Of a DNA stretch of 64,000 bases, positions 40,649 through 49,543 are shown in pieces. The translations under genes were made by a program, and so were the position numbers. The notes under the pieces were generated by a model. The model was given only the letters and a program-made list of their open reading frames with translations, was not told the DNA's origin and did not search any database. The stretch spans positions 91,278 to 155,277 of the forward strand of contig JAFDVW010000003.1 in the NCBI GenBank assembly GCA_018268755.1, read 5' to 3'. Origin of the DNA: Acidobacteriota bacterium (lineage in GTDB: Bacteria; Acidobacteriota; Terriglobia; Terriglobales; Acidobacteriaceae). The stretch's first letter is position 1. Each line of letters opens with the position of its first letter.

Positions 40649-41239
40649 GTGGACCGCGACGTGCCGGTACAGACCGTTGCAATTATTGGCGCGGGACGGC
40701 TGGGTGGCGGCATTGCCCAGCGGGTAGCCGAGGCGGGCTATCGCACCATTCTGGAAGACATTCTGCCTGCGTCGTTGCGCCGGGCCGAGGCAGAAATTCG
40801 CGCCGGTTTGGAAGACGCAAGGGGGCGGGGCGAGATCTCCGCGGCCGAAGCGGCCGCGGTCCTGGGCCGAATGGAGTTTGCCTCCAGCGTGGCCGACGCG
40901 GCCCGCGCCGCCGATCTGGTCATTGAGTGTGTCCCTGACGAGATGGAATCGAAGCTGGAGATCTTCGTTCTGTTGGATAAGATCTGCCGGCCGGGCGTCA
41001 TCCTGGTGGCCAACACCCACCACATCAGCGTGACCGAGCTGGCCGGCGTTACTTATCGTGCGCCGCGCTGCGTGGGCATGCGCTTTGTGCATCCCGTACG
41101 GGAGATGAAAGCTTTAGAAATTGTGCCGGGACAACGGACCGATGCGCCGACGCTGGGCGCTGCCCAGGAACTCGGCCGGCGCATGAGGCTTGAGACAGCC
41201 CTGGGGCCGGACCTGCCGGTCTCGGCCGGAGCCACCTAA
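40649..41239 (+). CDS. Truncated 3-hydroxyacyl-CoA dehydrogenase-like NAD-binding protein
   Basis: 196 residues covering only the Rossmann domain of the 3HCDH family: VAIIGAGRLGGGIAQRVAEA (GxGxxG at 14-19), DLVIECVPDEMESKLEIFVL, PGVILVANTHHISVTELAGV, RCVGMRFVHPVREMKALEIV. The C-terminal helical domain is missing. The catalytic His (usually GMHF) is Arg145 here, and the usual Ser (NTSS) is His. Activity as a beta-oxidation dehydrogenase therefore looks unlikely; a NAD(H)-binding or sensing role is possible. Start GTG 40649 lies just after the 58-residue gene. A terminator hairpin follows. Confidence 0.8.
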   Translation: MDRDVPVQTVAIIGAGRLGGGIAQRVAEAGYRTILEDILPASLRRAEAEIRAGLEDARGRGEISAAEAAAVLGRMEFASSVADAARAADLVIECVPDEMESKLEIFVLLDKICRPGVILVANTHHISVTELAGVTYRAPRCVGMRFVHPVREMKALEIVPGQRTDAPTLGAAQELGRRMRLETALGPDLPVSAGAT

Positions 41240-41242
41240 GCG

Positions 41243-41272
41243 GGCAGCGTGGAGGCCGCCACGCCGCCTTTC
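41243..41272 (+). terminator. Terminator hairpin between convergent genes
   Basis: GGCAGCGTGG-AGGCCG-CCACGCCGCC followed by TTTC, one mismatch in a 10-bp stem, directly after the dehydrogenase-domain stop and abutting the convergent DUF2911 gene stop. Confidence 0.6.
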
Positions 41273-42333
41273 TATTTGTTGATGTCCTGTTTCGCTTCCA
41301 GGCGTTTTACAAAGCTCTCCAGAAAAACCTTATTGGCTTCGGGCGCGCTATTCATGGAAAGGCGCACTTCCCGGATGGCTTTGGGGAAGTCCCCCTGCGC
41401 GGAATACATGCGGGCCAAACCGGTATGCACAATCCAGGAATCGGGATACTTTTTCGCATTTTCGCGGTAGATGGCAAAGGCCTTTTCCTGCTGGCCTTCG
41501 ATTTGCAGGCCGCGGGCGTAGGTATGCATCTGCACGGCATTGGCTTGGGCCAGGGCGAGTTTGAGTGCGGCATCAGACTCTTGTATCTTTCCCAACGCCG
41601 CCAGCACCTTGGATTTGGTCAGCTGATTGTCGAAGCGGTCTTCCAGATGGATGGAGCGGTCGCAATATTGGAGCGCTTCCGCCAGGTCGAGCTTGTTGGC
41701 CAGCAGGAAGTTGGCGGCATCATCCCAGCCGTCCCAGGTGTACTGTGAGAGTCCCCGCAATTGGTTGGGCAAGCTTTCCGCCACAATCTGGTTGGTGTTC
41801 ACGCCCACTTTGAAGGGCACGGCCAGTTTCTCCCAGTGCATGATGACGACGGTCGAATCACTGGTGGGGTTCTCGAAGTCGTAGGCCAGGGCCTCTTGGA
41901 AGTCCGCCGCCTGTGGCTTCACGGTTACCCGCAGGGCATCTTCGGATTGCCTGTAGGTGAAGCTGCCCCAGGCGGAGGAAACTTTGGAGAAAATGATGGT
42001 CCATTGGTCTTCGCCGGGAATCATGTGCAGGCCGTAGGTCCCGGCCGCCAGGGGTTGCGCCTCGATGGTGACCGGATCGGAGAATTCGATGGTGGTGTTT
42101 TCATTGGCCCCCGCCCGCCAGACCGTGCCGAAGGGCACGATGCCTCCCCAGATTTTCCTCCCTTTTACCAGCGGGCGGTGATATTTCAGCGTGATATCGG
42201 TAATGCCGATACGCTGTGCGACCACGGCGCGCTGGCTGTCGCGCGGCAAGTTCAGAGTGACCGATTGCGCACGCAACGGTGCGCTGCCCCATGGGGCCAG
42301 CGCCAACACAGCAATCAACAACTGTCTACACAT
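41272..42333 (-). CDS. Secreted DUF2911 protein with C-terminal TPR-like helices
   Basis: 353 residues. The signal peptide (MCRQLLIAVLALAPWGSAPL, cleavage near LRAQ) precedes a DUF2911 domain (~30-180: DITLKYHRPLVKGRKIWGGI, VPFGTVWRAGANENTTIEFS, LAAGTYGLHMIPGEDQWTII, FSKVSSAWGSFTYRQSEDAL). Residues ~200-345 are TPR-like helices (DLAEALQYCDRSIHLEDRFD, KAFAIYRENAKKYPDSWIVH, TGLARMYSAQGDFPKAIREV). DUF2911 is common in Acidobacteriota and Bacteroidota with no known biochemistry. Transcribed alone on the minus strand. Confidence 0.9.
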   Translation of the reverse strand: MCRQLLIAVLALAPWGSAPLRAQSVTLNLPRDSQRAVVAQRIGITDITLKYHRPLVKGRKIWGGIVPFGTVWRAGANENTTIEFSDPVTIEAQPLAAGTYGLHMIPGEDQWTIIFSKVSSAWGSFTYRQSEDALRVTVKPQAADFQEALAYDFENPTSDSTVVIMHWEKLAVPFKVGVNTNQIVAESLPNQLRGLSQYTWDGWDDAANFLLANKLDLAEALQYCDRSIHLEDRFDNQLTKSKVLAALGKIQESDAALKLALAQANAVQMHTYARGLQIEGQQEKAFAIYRENAKKYPDSWIVHTGLARMYSAQGDFPKAIREVRLSMNSAPEANKVFLESFVKRLEAKQDINK

Positions 42334-42484
42334 GAAAAACCTCCGGCAGATTCTGCACGAATGCAGCAGAGTGAAAACGTGCGATTAGACGCCGGGCGTG
42401 GGAGCGAGTTAGCGATTTGTCACAGTTTGTTACAACTCAGCAGGGAACTGCAGGGGGAGAGATTGCGTACTACCCGACAGCTGT

Positions 42485-42512
42485 AAGGCGGTCCACGAGA
42501 CCACCGCCTTTT
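42485..42512 (+). terminator. Intrinsic terminator-like hairpin
   Basis: AAGGCGGT-N10-ACCGCCTT followed by TTC. It is oriented on the plus strand, yet no plus-strand gene ends here, so an unannotated short transcript upstream (42334-42484) may exist. Confidence 0.5.
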
Positions 42513-42522
42513 CATTCGTGTG

Positions 42523-42561
42523 ACAGGCCCTGGGCGGTCTCCCCGGCAGCACAGGGCCTGT
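42523..42561. repeat. Perfect 10-bp inverted repeat
   Basis: ACAGGCCCTG (42523-42532) and CAGGGCCTGT (42552-42561), 19-base loop, about 45 bases upstream of the GTG at 42607. It could be an operator or a structured leader. Confidence 0.45.
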
Positions 42562-42606
42562 GAGGGATTGTTCAGGGAATGTTGTGGACTCCGTTACAAT
42601 CATCCC

Positions 42607-42906
42607 GTGCCCGATTCCCCTGAGCGTCTGGAGCGAGTGCAACAGCAATTGCGGCTCTATGAGCATCCGCTGCTGGATTTTTCCGCCCATAGTAAGGGCG
42701 AGGGCGTGGAACTGATCATTGCCTTCAAAGACCCTCCGGTAGCGGTGCATACCTACTCTTTCGATTTGCATCCTCGCGATCTCGACCATCCCCAGTTTGA
42801 ATGGAGTTTTCAGCGCCAGCTCTACGATTGCCTGCATGATTATCTGGTGGAGATGTTCACCCGCACACCACAGAGCCGGCTGGAGCGCCAACAGGAAGGC
42901 CTGTGA
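42607..42906 (+). CDS. Small protein of unknown function coupled to MidA-like methyltransferase
   Basis: 99 residues from GTG 42607 (PDSPERLERVQQQLRLYEHP, DLHPRDLDHPQFEWSFQRQL then YDCLHDYLVEMF). TACAAT lies exactly 6 bases upstream of the GTG and there is no Shine-Dalgarno, suggesting leaderless translation. The stop overlaps the methyltransferase GTG by four bases (GTGA), so the two are coupled. No domain recognised; a substrate or assembly partner for the methyltransferase is a reasonable guess. Confidence 0.75.
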   Translation: MPDSPERLERVQQQLRLYEHPLLDFSAHSKGEGVELIIAFKDPPVAVHTYSFDLHPRDLDHPQFEWSFQRQLYDCLHDYLVEMFTRTPQSRLERQQEGL

Positions 42907-44030
42907 AGCTGCGCGAAAAGATTCTGGAAGAGATACGGACGCGCGGGCCGCTGGCTTTTTCGCGATACATGGATCTCTGCCTGCACGAGCCCGAACTGGG
43001 CTATTACTCACGCCACGCCGGGCAGTTCGGCAAGGCCGGCGATTTTTACACGGCAAGCGATGTGCACGCTGTGTTCGGCCGCCTGCTGGCCCGCCAGTTT
43101 GAAGAAATGTGGCGGGCCCTGGGTTCGCCGGCGCCAATCGAAATCCTGGAACTGGGGCCGGGGCGCGGATTGTTCGCCCAGGATGTGCTGGCCTGGTCGC
43201 GGAAAAAGTTTCCCGCATTCTTTGCCGCCCTGCATTATTCGCTGCTGGAACAGTCTCCCGCCCTGCAGGAGCGACTGCGGCAAACCTTGGCGGAGCATTT
43301 CGCCTCCGGCAAGGCTTCCTTTTCCGGACTTGCCCGGCGGTCCGCGCCGCTTATCATTTTCGCCAATGAATTCTTCGATGCCTTTCCGGTGGATGTGCTG
43401 AGCGCCGAAGGAAAGCTGTACGTGGGGGAACAAGGTGGAAACTTTGTCGAGAGCTGGGCGCCGGCCGCGGCGGCGGAACTCGAATATCTGGACCGCTACG
43501 GCATCCATCCCGAAGGGAAACAACGCGTTGAAGTAGCTCTGCCGGCCCAGCGCATGATGGAGGAGGTCGCAGCCGCGATTTCCACCGGCTTTGTCCTGGC
43601 CATTGACTATGGCTACACCCGGGCGGAGCAACTGGCCGGCCGCTATCTGGATACGCTGGTCACCTATCGCCGGCACTCCGCTGGGAGCAATCCTTACGAG
43701 GCTCCCGGCGAACAGGACATCACCGCGCACGTAAACTTCACCGCGCTGGCCGCGGCGGCGGAGGATGCGGGGTTGCACTTGCAGAAGCTGTTGACCCAAT
43801 CCCAGTTTCTAATGGGGATTGGCGAAGCCAACCAGTTTGCCGACGCCTTCGAAGAGTGCCGCTTGCCGCAAGAGCAGGCCAAGGTGGCCTTGCAATTGAA
43901 GCACCTGGTCACGCCGTCCGGCATGGGAGAAAGCTTCCAGGTCCTGATGGGCAGCAAAGGTGTGCCGACGGAAACAGTGGAGGGCCTGAGCGGTCTTAGC
44001 TTTGCCAAGAGCCGCCTGCAGGCCGGGTAG
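42903..44030 (+). CDS. MidA/NDUFAF7-family SAM-dependent methyltransferase
   Basis: 375 residues. Motifs: RGPLAFSRYMDLCLHEPELG, YYSRHAGQFGKAGDFYTASD, VHAVFGRLLARQFEEMW, then the SAM site EILELGPGRGLFAQDVLAWS, FANEFFDAFPVDVLSAEGKL and GFVLAIDYGYTRAEQLAGRY, ending in FQVLMGSKGV. Human NDUFAF7 dimethylates an arginine of complex I subunit NDUFS2; bacterial substrates are undetermined. The start GTG 42903 overlaps the preceding stop. No Nuo genes are in the window. Confidence 0.92.
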   Translation: MKLREKILEEIRTRGPLAFSRYMDLCLHEPELGYYSRHAGQFGKAGDFYTASDVHAVFGRLLARQFEEMWRALGSPAPIEILELGPGRGLFAQDVLAWSRKKFPAFFAALHYSLLEQSPALQERLRQTLAEHFASGKASFSGLARRSAPLIIFANEFFDAFPVDVLSAEGKLYVGEQGGNFVESWAPAAAAELEYLDRYGIHPEGKQRVEVALPAQRMMEEVAAAISTGFVLAIDYGYTRAEQLAGRYLDTLVTYRRHSAGSNPYEAPGEQDITAHVNFTALAAAAEDAGLHLQKLLTQSQFLMGIGEANQFADAFEECRLPQEQAKVALQLKHLVTPSGMGESFQVLMGSKGVPTETVEGLSGLSFAKSRLQAG

Positions 44031-44086
44031 CCTGGGCGGCTGGACACTCCCGCCTGCCTGCGATAGCCTGCCTCATCGGAGGTTTT

Positions 44087-44626
44087 ATGCGTTTTGTGTT
44101 GATCGTTCTGGCGCTGGCCCTGGTCGCAGGAATTGCATGGCGTTTCGCCAATGCAGGAGAGACTCCCAAGGCGGGCAGCGAGGCCCCCAACTTCAGCCTT
44201 CCGTCGCAAGATGGCACGCCGGTCAGCCTGCAGGAATTTCGTGGCAAGTGGGTGGTGTTGTATTTCTATCCCAAAGACATGACGCACGGCTGCACCATCG
44301 AAGCCCACAATTTTCAGCGCGACCAGCCTAAGTACGCCGAGCGCAATGCCGTGGTCATTGGAGTCAGCGTCGACAGCACGGATTCGCACAAGGAGTTTTG
44401 CGCCAAGGAAGGTTTGAACTTCAAGTTGCTCGCCGATACCGGGCACAAGGTTTCGGCCGCGTATGGCTCGCTGATGAACTTCGGGGTGGCCAAGGTGGCC
44501 GCGCGCCACACTTTCCTCATCGATCCACAGGGCAAGATTGCACGTTCTTATACCAGCGTGGATCCCAACGGCCATAGCGCGGAAGTGTTGGCCGCCCTGG
44601 ACGAGATACAAAAGGGTTCTCACTAA
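44087..44626 (+). CDS. Membrane-anchored or exported Bcp-type peroxiredoxin
   Basis: 179 residues. A hydrophobic N-terminus (MRFVLIVLALALVAGIAWRF) precedes a thioredoxin-fold AhpC/TSA domain: GSEAPNFSLPSQDGTPVSLQ, WVVLYFYPKDMTHGCTIEAH (peroxidatic Cys; THGC replaces the usual TPGC), VVIGVSVDSTDSHKEFCAKE. The resolving Cys position five residues on is His, so it may work as a 1-Cys enzyme. Bcp/PrxQ proteins are normally cytoplasmic, so export is notable. GGAGG is 5 bases before the ATG. It removes peroxides using thioredoxin or other thiols. Confidence 0.88.
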   Translation: MRFVLIVLALALVAGIAWRFANAGETPKAGSEAPNFSLPSQDGTPVSLQEFRGKWVVLYFYPKDMTHGCTIEAHNFQRDQPKYAERNAVVIGVSVDSTDSHKEFCAKEGLNFKLLADTGHKVSAAYGSLMNFGVAKVAARHTFLIDPQGKIARSYTSVDPNGHSAEVLAALDEIQKGSH

Positions 44627-44680
44627 GCTTTTTTCACCCGGGATACTGTGGCCGCGTTCCGCCTGCTGGGCCAGGCGGAT

Positions 44681-44851
44681 TCAGCGGCCATTGTCATTCG
44701 TCTTGTCCGGGGTGGTTTTCTTGGTGCTTTGCAGGGTAACGGTGTCCTGTCCCCGGGGGGCCGGTTTGGGCGGTGGGGGTGGGGGCGGCGTATCCTGCAC
44801 CGCCTGTTGCTGGATGGCGGCCTGGTTCGCGCTATTGACGGACTGGATCAT
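44681..44851 (-). CDS. Small proline-rich protein
   Basis: 56 residues: MIQSVNSANQAAIQQQAVQD, then TPPPPPPPKPAPRGQDTVTL, then QSTKKTTPDKTNDNGR. GAGGAG is 6 bases before the ATG at 44851. It lies 84 bases downstream of the tail-anchored repeat protein on the same strand, so the two are probably in one transcript. The Gln-rich start and PPPP run suggest an unstructured linker or ligand. No known family. Confidence 0.6.
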   Translation of the reverse strand: MIQSVNSANQAAIQQQAVQDTPPPPPPPKPAPRGQDTVTLQSTKKTTPDKTNDNGR

Positions 44852-44935
44852 GGCAGACTCCTCGATCCTCTTCCTGATCGGCAGAAAAGCAGAAGGGTGG
44901 AGTCGGGTGAGAAGAATCTAATCCAGCGCAGTTGC

Positions 44936-45670
44936 CTAGCGCTTCCAGAGCATCATTCCTACCAGGAACAATACCTGAGCGCTGGCCAAGGCCATCCAAA
45001 TGCGCGCGCGGAAGCGCGAGCGGCCCAGGTCGCGGCGCAAATCATGCTCCATCACATGCAGATATTCGAGTTGTTCCACGACCGGCTCGGGAGGCGTAGC
45101 GGGCAATGCAGGACGGGGCGCGGTTGCGGTGCTTCCCGAGATCGCTTTTAAGGGATCGGGATAAAAGAGTTTGGGCCCATCAATCACCGTAGACCACTGC
45201 GGCAACAGCATGATCTTGGAGGGGAGGATGGTGTCTTCCGGCTTGGAAGTAAGTTCCAGGGCGGGCAATCTCTCCGGCGCCACCAGGTCCGCCAGGCCGC
45301 GGATCATGGAAGTGAGCCAAAGGTGGCTCAGCTGATCGCCCACCAACTCGCCTACATCCACGGGCCGCGACTCCAGTTCGAGGGGAGGCAGCACTTCCGG
45401 GGACAACACATCGCCGATGTTGGTGAATACGGTGCGATACCAGGGAGTTTCCAGGCGATCGCTCAGCAAGGGACCGACATCTACCGGGCGGGAGGTCAAA
45501 TGCAAAGGGGGCAGCTTTTCCGGAGCTACCGTCTCGCCCAGATTGGCCAACAGCGAGCGCCACAAGGGGCGGTCGAATTCGTCGGCCAGCAACAGATCGA
45601 GGGGCTGAGAGGACGGGGCCAGCACCGGCCCCTGGGAAGGCAGGTCTGTCTCCGGATGTAGAAAAGACAT
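44936..45670 (-). CDS. Tail-anchored protein with three tandem ~40-residue repeats
   Basis: 244 residues. Three repeats: LLADEFDRPLWRSLLANLGE through LPPLHLTSRPVDVG; LLSDRLETPWYRTVFTNIGD through LPPLELESRPVDVG; LVGDQLSHLWLTSMIRGLAD through LPALELTSKPEDT. A Pro-rich linker follows (PRPALPATPPEPVVE), then a charged helix (HVMEHDLRRDLGRSRFRARI) and one C-terminal span (WMALASAQVLFLVGMMLWKR). There is no signal peptide, so the repeats would face the cytoplasm with the tail inserted in the membrane. Family unrecognised; I infer a membrane-tethered scaffold. Confidence 0.8.
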   Translation of the reverse strand: MSFLHPETDLPSQGPVLAPSSQPLDLLLADEFDRPLWRSLLANLGETVAPEKLPPLHLTSRPVDVGPLLSDRLETPWYRTVFTNIGDVLSPEVLPPLELESRPVDVGELVGDQLSHLWLTSMIRGLADLVAPERLPALELTSKPEDTILPSKIMLLPQWSTVIDGPKLFYPDPLKAISGSTATAPRPALPATPPEPVVEQLEYLHVMEHDLRRDLGRSRFRARIWMALASAQVLFLVGMMLWKR

Positions 45671-45713
45671 ACCAGCTTAGAGTACCGGAATCGTGGCGGA
45701 GCTGCCAAATGGC

Positions 45714-45748
45714 AAAAAGAAATGGCGGCCCCCATGGGGCGGGCCGCC
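45714..45748 (-). terminator. Intrinsic terminator (minus strand)
   Basis: GGCGGCCC...GGGCCGCC with an internal CCCCATGGGG, then a T-rich tract on the minus strand (TTTCTTTTTG). Positioned after the coiled-coil protein at 45777. Confidence 0.7.
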
Positions 45749-45776
45749 TGGAGCCAGGCGTCTGGCCGGGCGCGGC

Positions 45777-46337
45777 CTACTCGCGCTGTTTGGAGGTCAG
45801 GCCGGCCTTGCGCGCATCTTCCTGGGTCTTGTCCAGCTGGGCCTTGGCGTCGTCCAGGGCCTTTTGCTTCTGGGCTAGGTCCTGCTTGTATTTAGCATCT
45901 TCCTTGTCCCACTGCGCGGCGTTGCGCATGCGATTGCCGGCGTCGGCGTAGAAGGCGGCGGCGCGCAGGCGATACTCGCGTTGGAAGACGTCGAGTTCCC
46001 GGGTCAGAAAGTCGACTTTCCCCTTCTGCTCTTTGATCTTGGTCTGCCACTCGGTGACCTGTTGTTGCTTTTCGTCGGCGGAGGGTTTTTGCTCAGCGTC
46101 GGAATCGGCTTTGGCGGCGTCGTCGGCCGGAGTGTCGGTGGCATTGCCTACCACGCTCAGTTTGTCGCTGGTAGGCAGATTGTCGTTGTCATAGTGCTTG
46201 GTGGCCTGCGGCTTCTTGTCCTTGCGAATGCTGCGGGCGTAATCCGCCAGGGGATCGGTCTGGGCCTGGGCCACCGCCAGGGTGGCCAGTGCGGCCAGTG
46301 TAATGCCCAACCAAAGCATGCGAGTGATGTACTTCAT
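45777..46337 (-). CDS. Secreted coiled-coil protein of unknown function
   Basis: 186 residues. The signal peptide (MKYITRMLWLGITLAALATL, cleavage near AVAQAQ) precedes a disordered acidic section (LSVVGNATDTPADDAAKADS) and a coiled coil (~95-180: KQQQVTEWQTKIKEQKGKVD, FLTRELDVFQREYRLRAAAF, DLAQKQKALDDAKAQLDKTQ). No enzymatic motif. It is 54 bases downstream of the PAS protein on the same strand, so possibly in the pilD transcript. Similar small coiled-coil secreted proteins are frequent in this lineage; role unknown. Confidence 0.8.
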   Translation of the reverse strand: MKYITRMLWLGITLAALATLAVAQAQTDPLADYARSIRKDKKPQATKHYDNDNLPTSDKLSVVGNATDTPADDAAKADSDAEQKPSADEKQQQVTEWQTKIKEQKGKVDFLTRELDVFQREYRLRAAAFYADAGNRMRNAAQWDKEDAKYKQDLAQKQKALDDAKAQLDKTQEDARKAGLTSKQRE

Positions 46338-46391
46338 ACATGGCTCCCTATTCTGCCGGCGCGGAACTAAGCCGCACGGCGCTGCTGCAAC

Positions 46392-47270
46392 TTAAACTCC
46401 TGCCGCTTTCGCGGCCTTGCTTTCCGCGAGAAATCCGCCAATGGTGCGGTCCAGATGCGAGGCCTCGCTGGCGATGTCCGCCGCCAGTTGCCGGGCCAAG
46501 GCCGGATCCTGGCTGGCGGCCAATTGCCGGGCGTAGCCGGCAATGGTGGCCAGTGAATTCTTCAGCTCCAGAGCCATCTCCGCCGATTTTTCCTCGTGCA
46601 GTTCTTCCTGCTCCCGGAAAGCGGCAATCTGAGTATGGTTATTGATCAGACAAGCCGCGCCCAGCAGTTCTTGTCCCGCCGAATACACCAGCGTGCAGGT
46701 CACCGCCAGAACCCGATTTTCGCCGGACGGCGTCCGGTAAGAGGCTTCGATATCGCGGCAGGGCTTGGTTTCGCGCAGCGCGGCCTGCACCATCTCCGCC
46801 AAAGTGCCGAATGAAGAATGACTCGAGGAAAGCGTGGCATTGCGGAACAATTCCGCGGCGCTCATGCCCACGGGAGAGGCCATGCCGAGAATCTGTTTGG
46901 CAGCCGGATTGGCCTGGCGTACCAGCCCATTGGGCGCAAAGAAGATCACACCGCTGGAAAGATTGGAGAGCACGGCGGCGCTGAGATTTTCCGTAGCTTT
47001 GGCGCGGCGGCGTTCTGACTGTTTTTCGCTTTCCAGTTCGTGCTTCTGCTGTTTGAGCTGCTGGATGACCGCGCTGTAGGTTTGCAGTTCCGAGTTTTCC
47101 GAGGGCGCTTGCTCCAGGCTGGTGAATTGCGCATCCGCCAGCAGGGTGCGCCGCATGATGCGGATGAGCGCCAGGCCGACCACAAAGGCGACGACCCCGG
47201 CGGCCAGAACCAGCGCCATGCGCACCAGCACGGGATTGGTCAGGAGGTTCAAAACATCCCCCAATACCAA
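46392..47270 (-). CDS. PAS-domain membrane sensor with degenerate histidine-kinase dimerisation domain
   Basis: 292 residues: an N-terminal span (VRMALVLAAGVVAFVVGLAL), a coiled linker, a PAS domain (~95-215: LSAAVLSNLSSGVIFFAPNG, LVRQANPAAKQILGMASPVG), and a C-terminal helical hairpin like HisKA. Where the phosphoacceptor box HE(L)(R/K)xPL should be, the sequence reads MALELKNSLATIAGYARQLA, so the His is Leu. No HATPase_c domain follows. It is therefore not an autophosphorylating kinase. The start overlaps the pilD end by 22 bases, indicating coupling to the prepilin peptidase. Confidence 0.85.
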   Translation of the reverse strand: MVLGDVLNLLTNPVLVRMALVLAAGVVAFVVGLALIRIMRRTLLADAQFTSLEQAPSENSELQTYSAVIQQLKQQKHELESEKQSERRRAKATENLSAAVLSNLSSGVIFFAPNGLVRQANPAAKQILGMASPVGMSAAELFRNATLSSSHSSFGTLAEMVQAALRETKPCRDIEASYRTPSGENRVLAVTCTLVYSAGQELLGAACLINNHTQIAAFREQEELHEEKSAEMALELKNSLATIAGYARQLAASQDPALARQLAADIASEASHLDRTIGGFLAESKAAKAAGV

Positions 47271-48154
47271 TGCAGGAATGCGTTGCCAAAGAAGAGAGCA
47301 AGCATGGCCATGCCGCCGAGAAAAACGCCGAAGGGCATGCGATGACGGCGCAGGGCGATGGAGGCGGAAGCCCAGGCGCGTTTTCGCGCCACCGCGGCCG
47401 ATTCATGGCTGCGCGCCATGCGGCGGCGGGTGCGCTTCATCCACACGATCAGTACCGTGCTCAAGCCAAACAAGGATCCGGCCACCGAGGCGCTGAAGAT
47501 GGTGAAGATGGTCAGCTTGGTGCCGAGAAATGCTCCCACCATGGCCATCAGTTTCACATCGCCGAAGCCCATGCCTTCCACACCGCGGGCTCGCAGATAA
47601 ATGGCGCCGGCGCCGTAGATGAAGGACGCTCCCACGATGGCGCCGAGAGCCGAATCGCAGAAAGAAAGCCAGTGCCACGAGGCGGTGGATTGCGCCGGCC
47701 ACAGCAGGGAAGCCAGATCGCGGACCGGCACAAACCAGCTGAAAGCCAGTCCCAGGCCTAATCCCGGCAAAGTCAGCTGGTCAGGCAGCAGGAAAGTTTC
47801 CGCGTCGGTGAAAATCAAGCCCAGCAGGAGAAATCCGAAGGTGCAAAACTTCACCATGGCCAGGGTCCAGCCGAAGATGGCGTAGCAGCTCAGGAAAATC
47901 AGTCCGGTAAGAAGTTCAATCGCCAGATAGCGCGGCGTGATGGAAGCTTTGCAGTTACGGCAGCGTCCACCCAGAATTAACCAGCTCAAAACGGGGATGT
48001 TGTCGTAAAAGCGGATGGGCTTCTCGCATTTGGGACACGCCGACCCGGGATGCACCACCGACAAGCCGCGCGGCATGCGGTAGATGCAAACATTCAGGAA
48101 GCTGCCAAACGCCAGCCCCAAAGCGAAAATCGCCAATGCCAGTGCTGGATCCAC
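47249..48154 (-). CDS. pilD: Prepilin peptidase (A24 family)
   Basis: 301 residues from GTG 48154. The N-terminal methylase-like region is FALGLAFGSFLNVCIYRMPR with Zn-type Cys pairs SACPKCEKPIRFYD and GGRCRNCKASITPRYLAIEL. The two catalytic Asp of the A24 peptidase are in LIFTDAETFLLPDQLTLPGL and GVEGMGFGDVKLMAMVGAFL. PilD cleaves and N-methylates type IV prepilins and pseudopilins. The start at 48154 is favoured because TATAAT (48199-48204, minus) lies upstream of it but inside a longer frame beginning 48235. The C-terminus is extended by ~60 basic residues. Confidence 0.92.
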   Translation of the reverse strand: MDPALALAIFALGLAFGSFLNVCIYRMPRGLSVVHPGSACPKCEKPIRFYDNIPVLSWLILGGRCRNCKASITPRYLAIELLTGLIFLSCYAIFGWTLAMVKFCTFGFLLLGLIFTDAETFLLPDQLTLPGLGLGLAFSWFVPVRDLASLLWPAQSTASWHWLSFCDSALGAIVGASFIYGAGAIYLRARGVEGMGFGDVKLMAMVGAFLGTKLTIFTIFSASVAGSLFGLSTVLIVWMKRTRRRMARSHESAAVARKRAWASASIALRRHRMPFGVFLGGMAMLALFFGNAFLHWYWGMF

Positions 48155-48314
48155 TGTGTTCCTAACTGAACTCGCAGATTCTGCGGAATTTAGGGTGATT
48201 ATAAGGCGATGGGCGGCATCGGCTTTAGGTACCAAAGGTCACTGTTCCCCGGGCGATTTTTGCAATCGACAGAAAACAATGACCTTAGTCGGACTCGGGT
48301 GGTCATCCGGAAAG

Positions 48315-49418
<1,104 letters not shown>

Positions 49419-49543
49419 CTACGGGAGGAGTTCTGGTCGCAGGATTCCCGGATGTGTATCTCCTCTTGACCGCGCCTTCCGGGCAGTGTAATCTCGCGCG
49501 GAAAATTTTGGTGTCTCTGTCGCAGCCTTAAGGAGGTTCGGTC

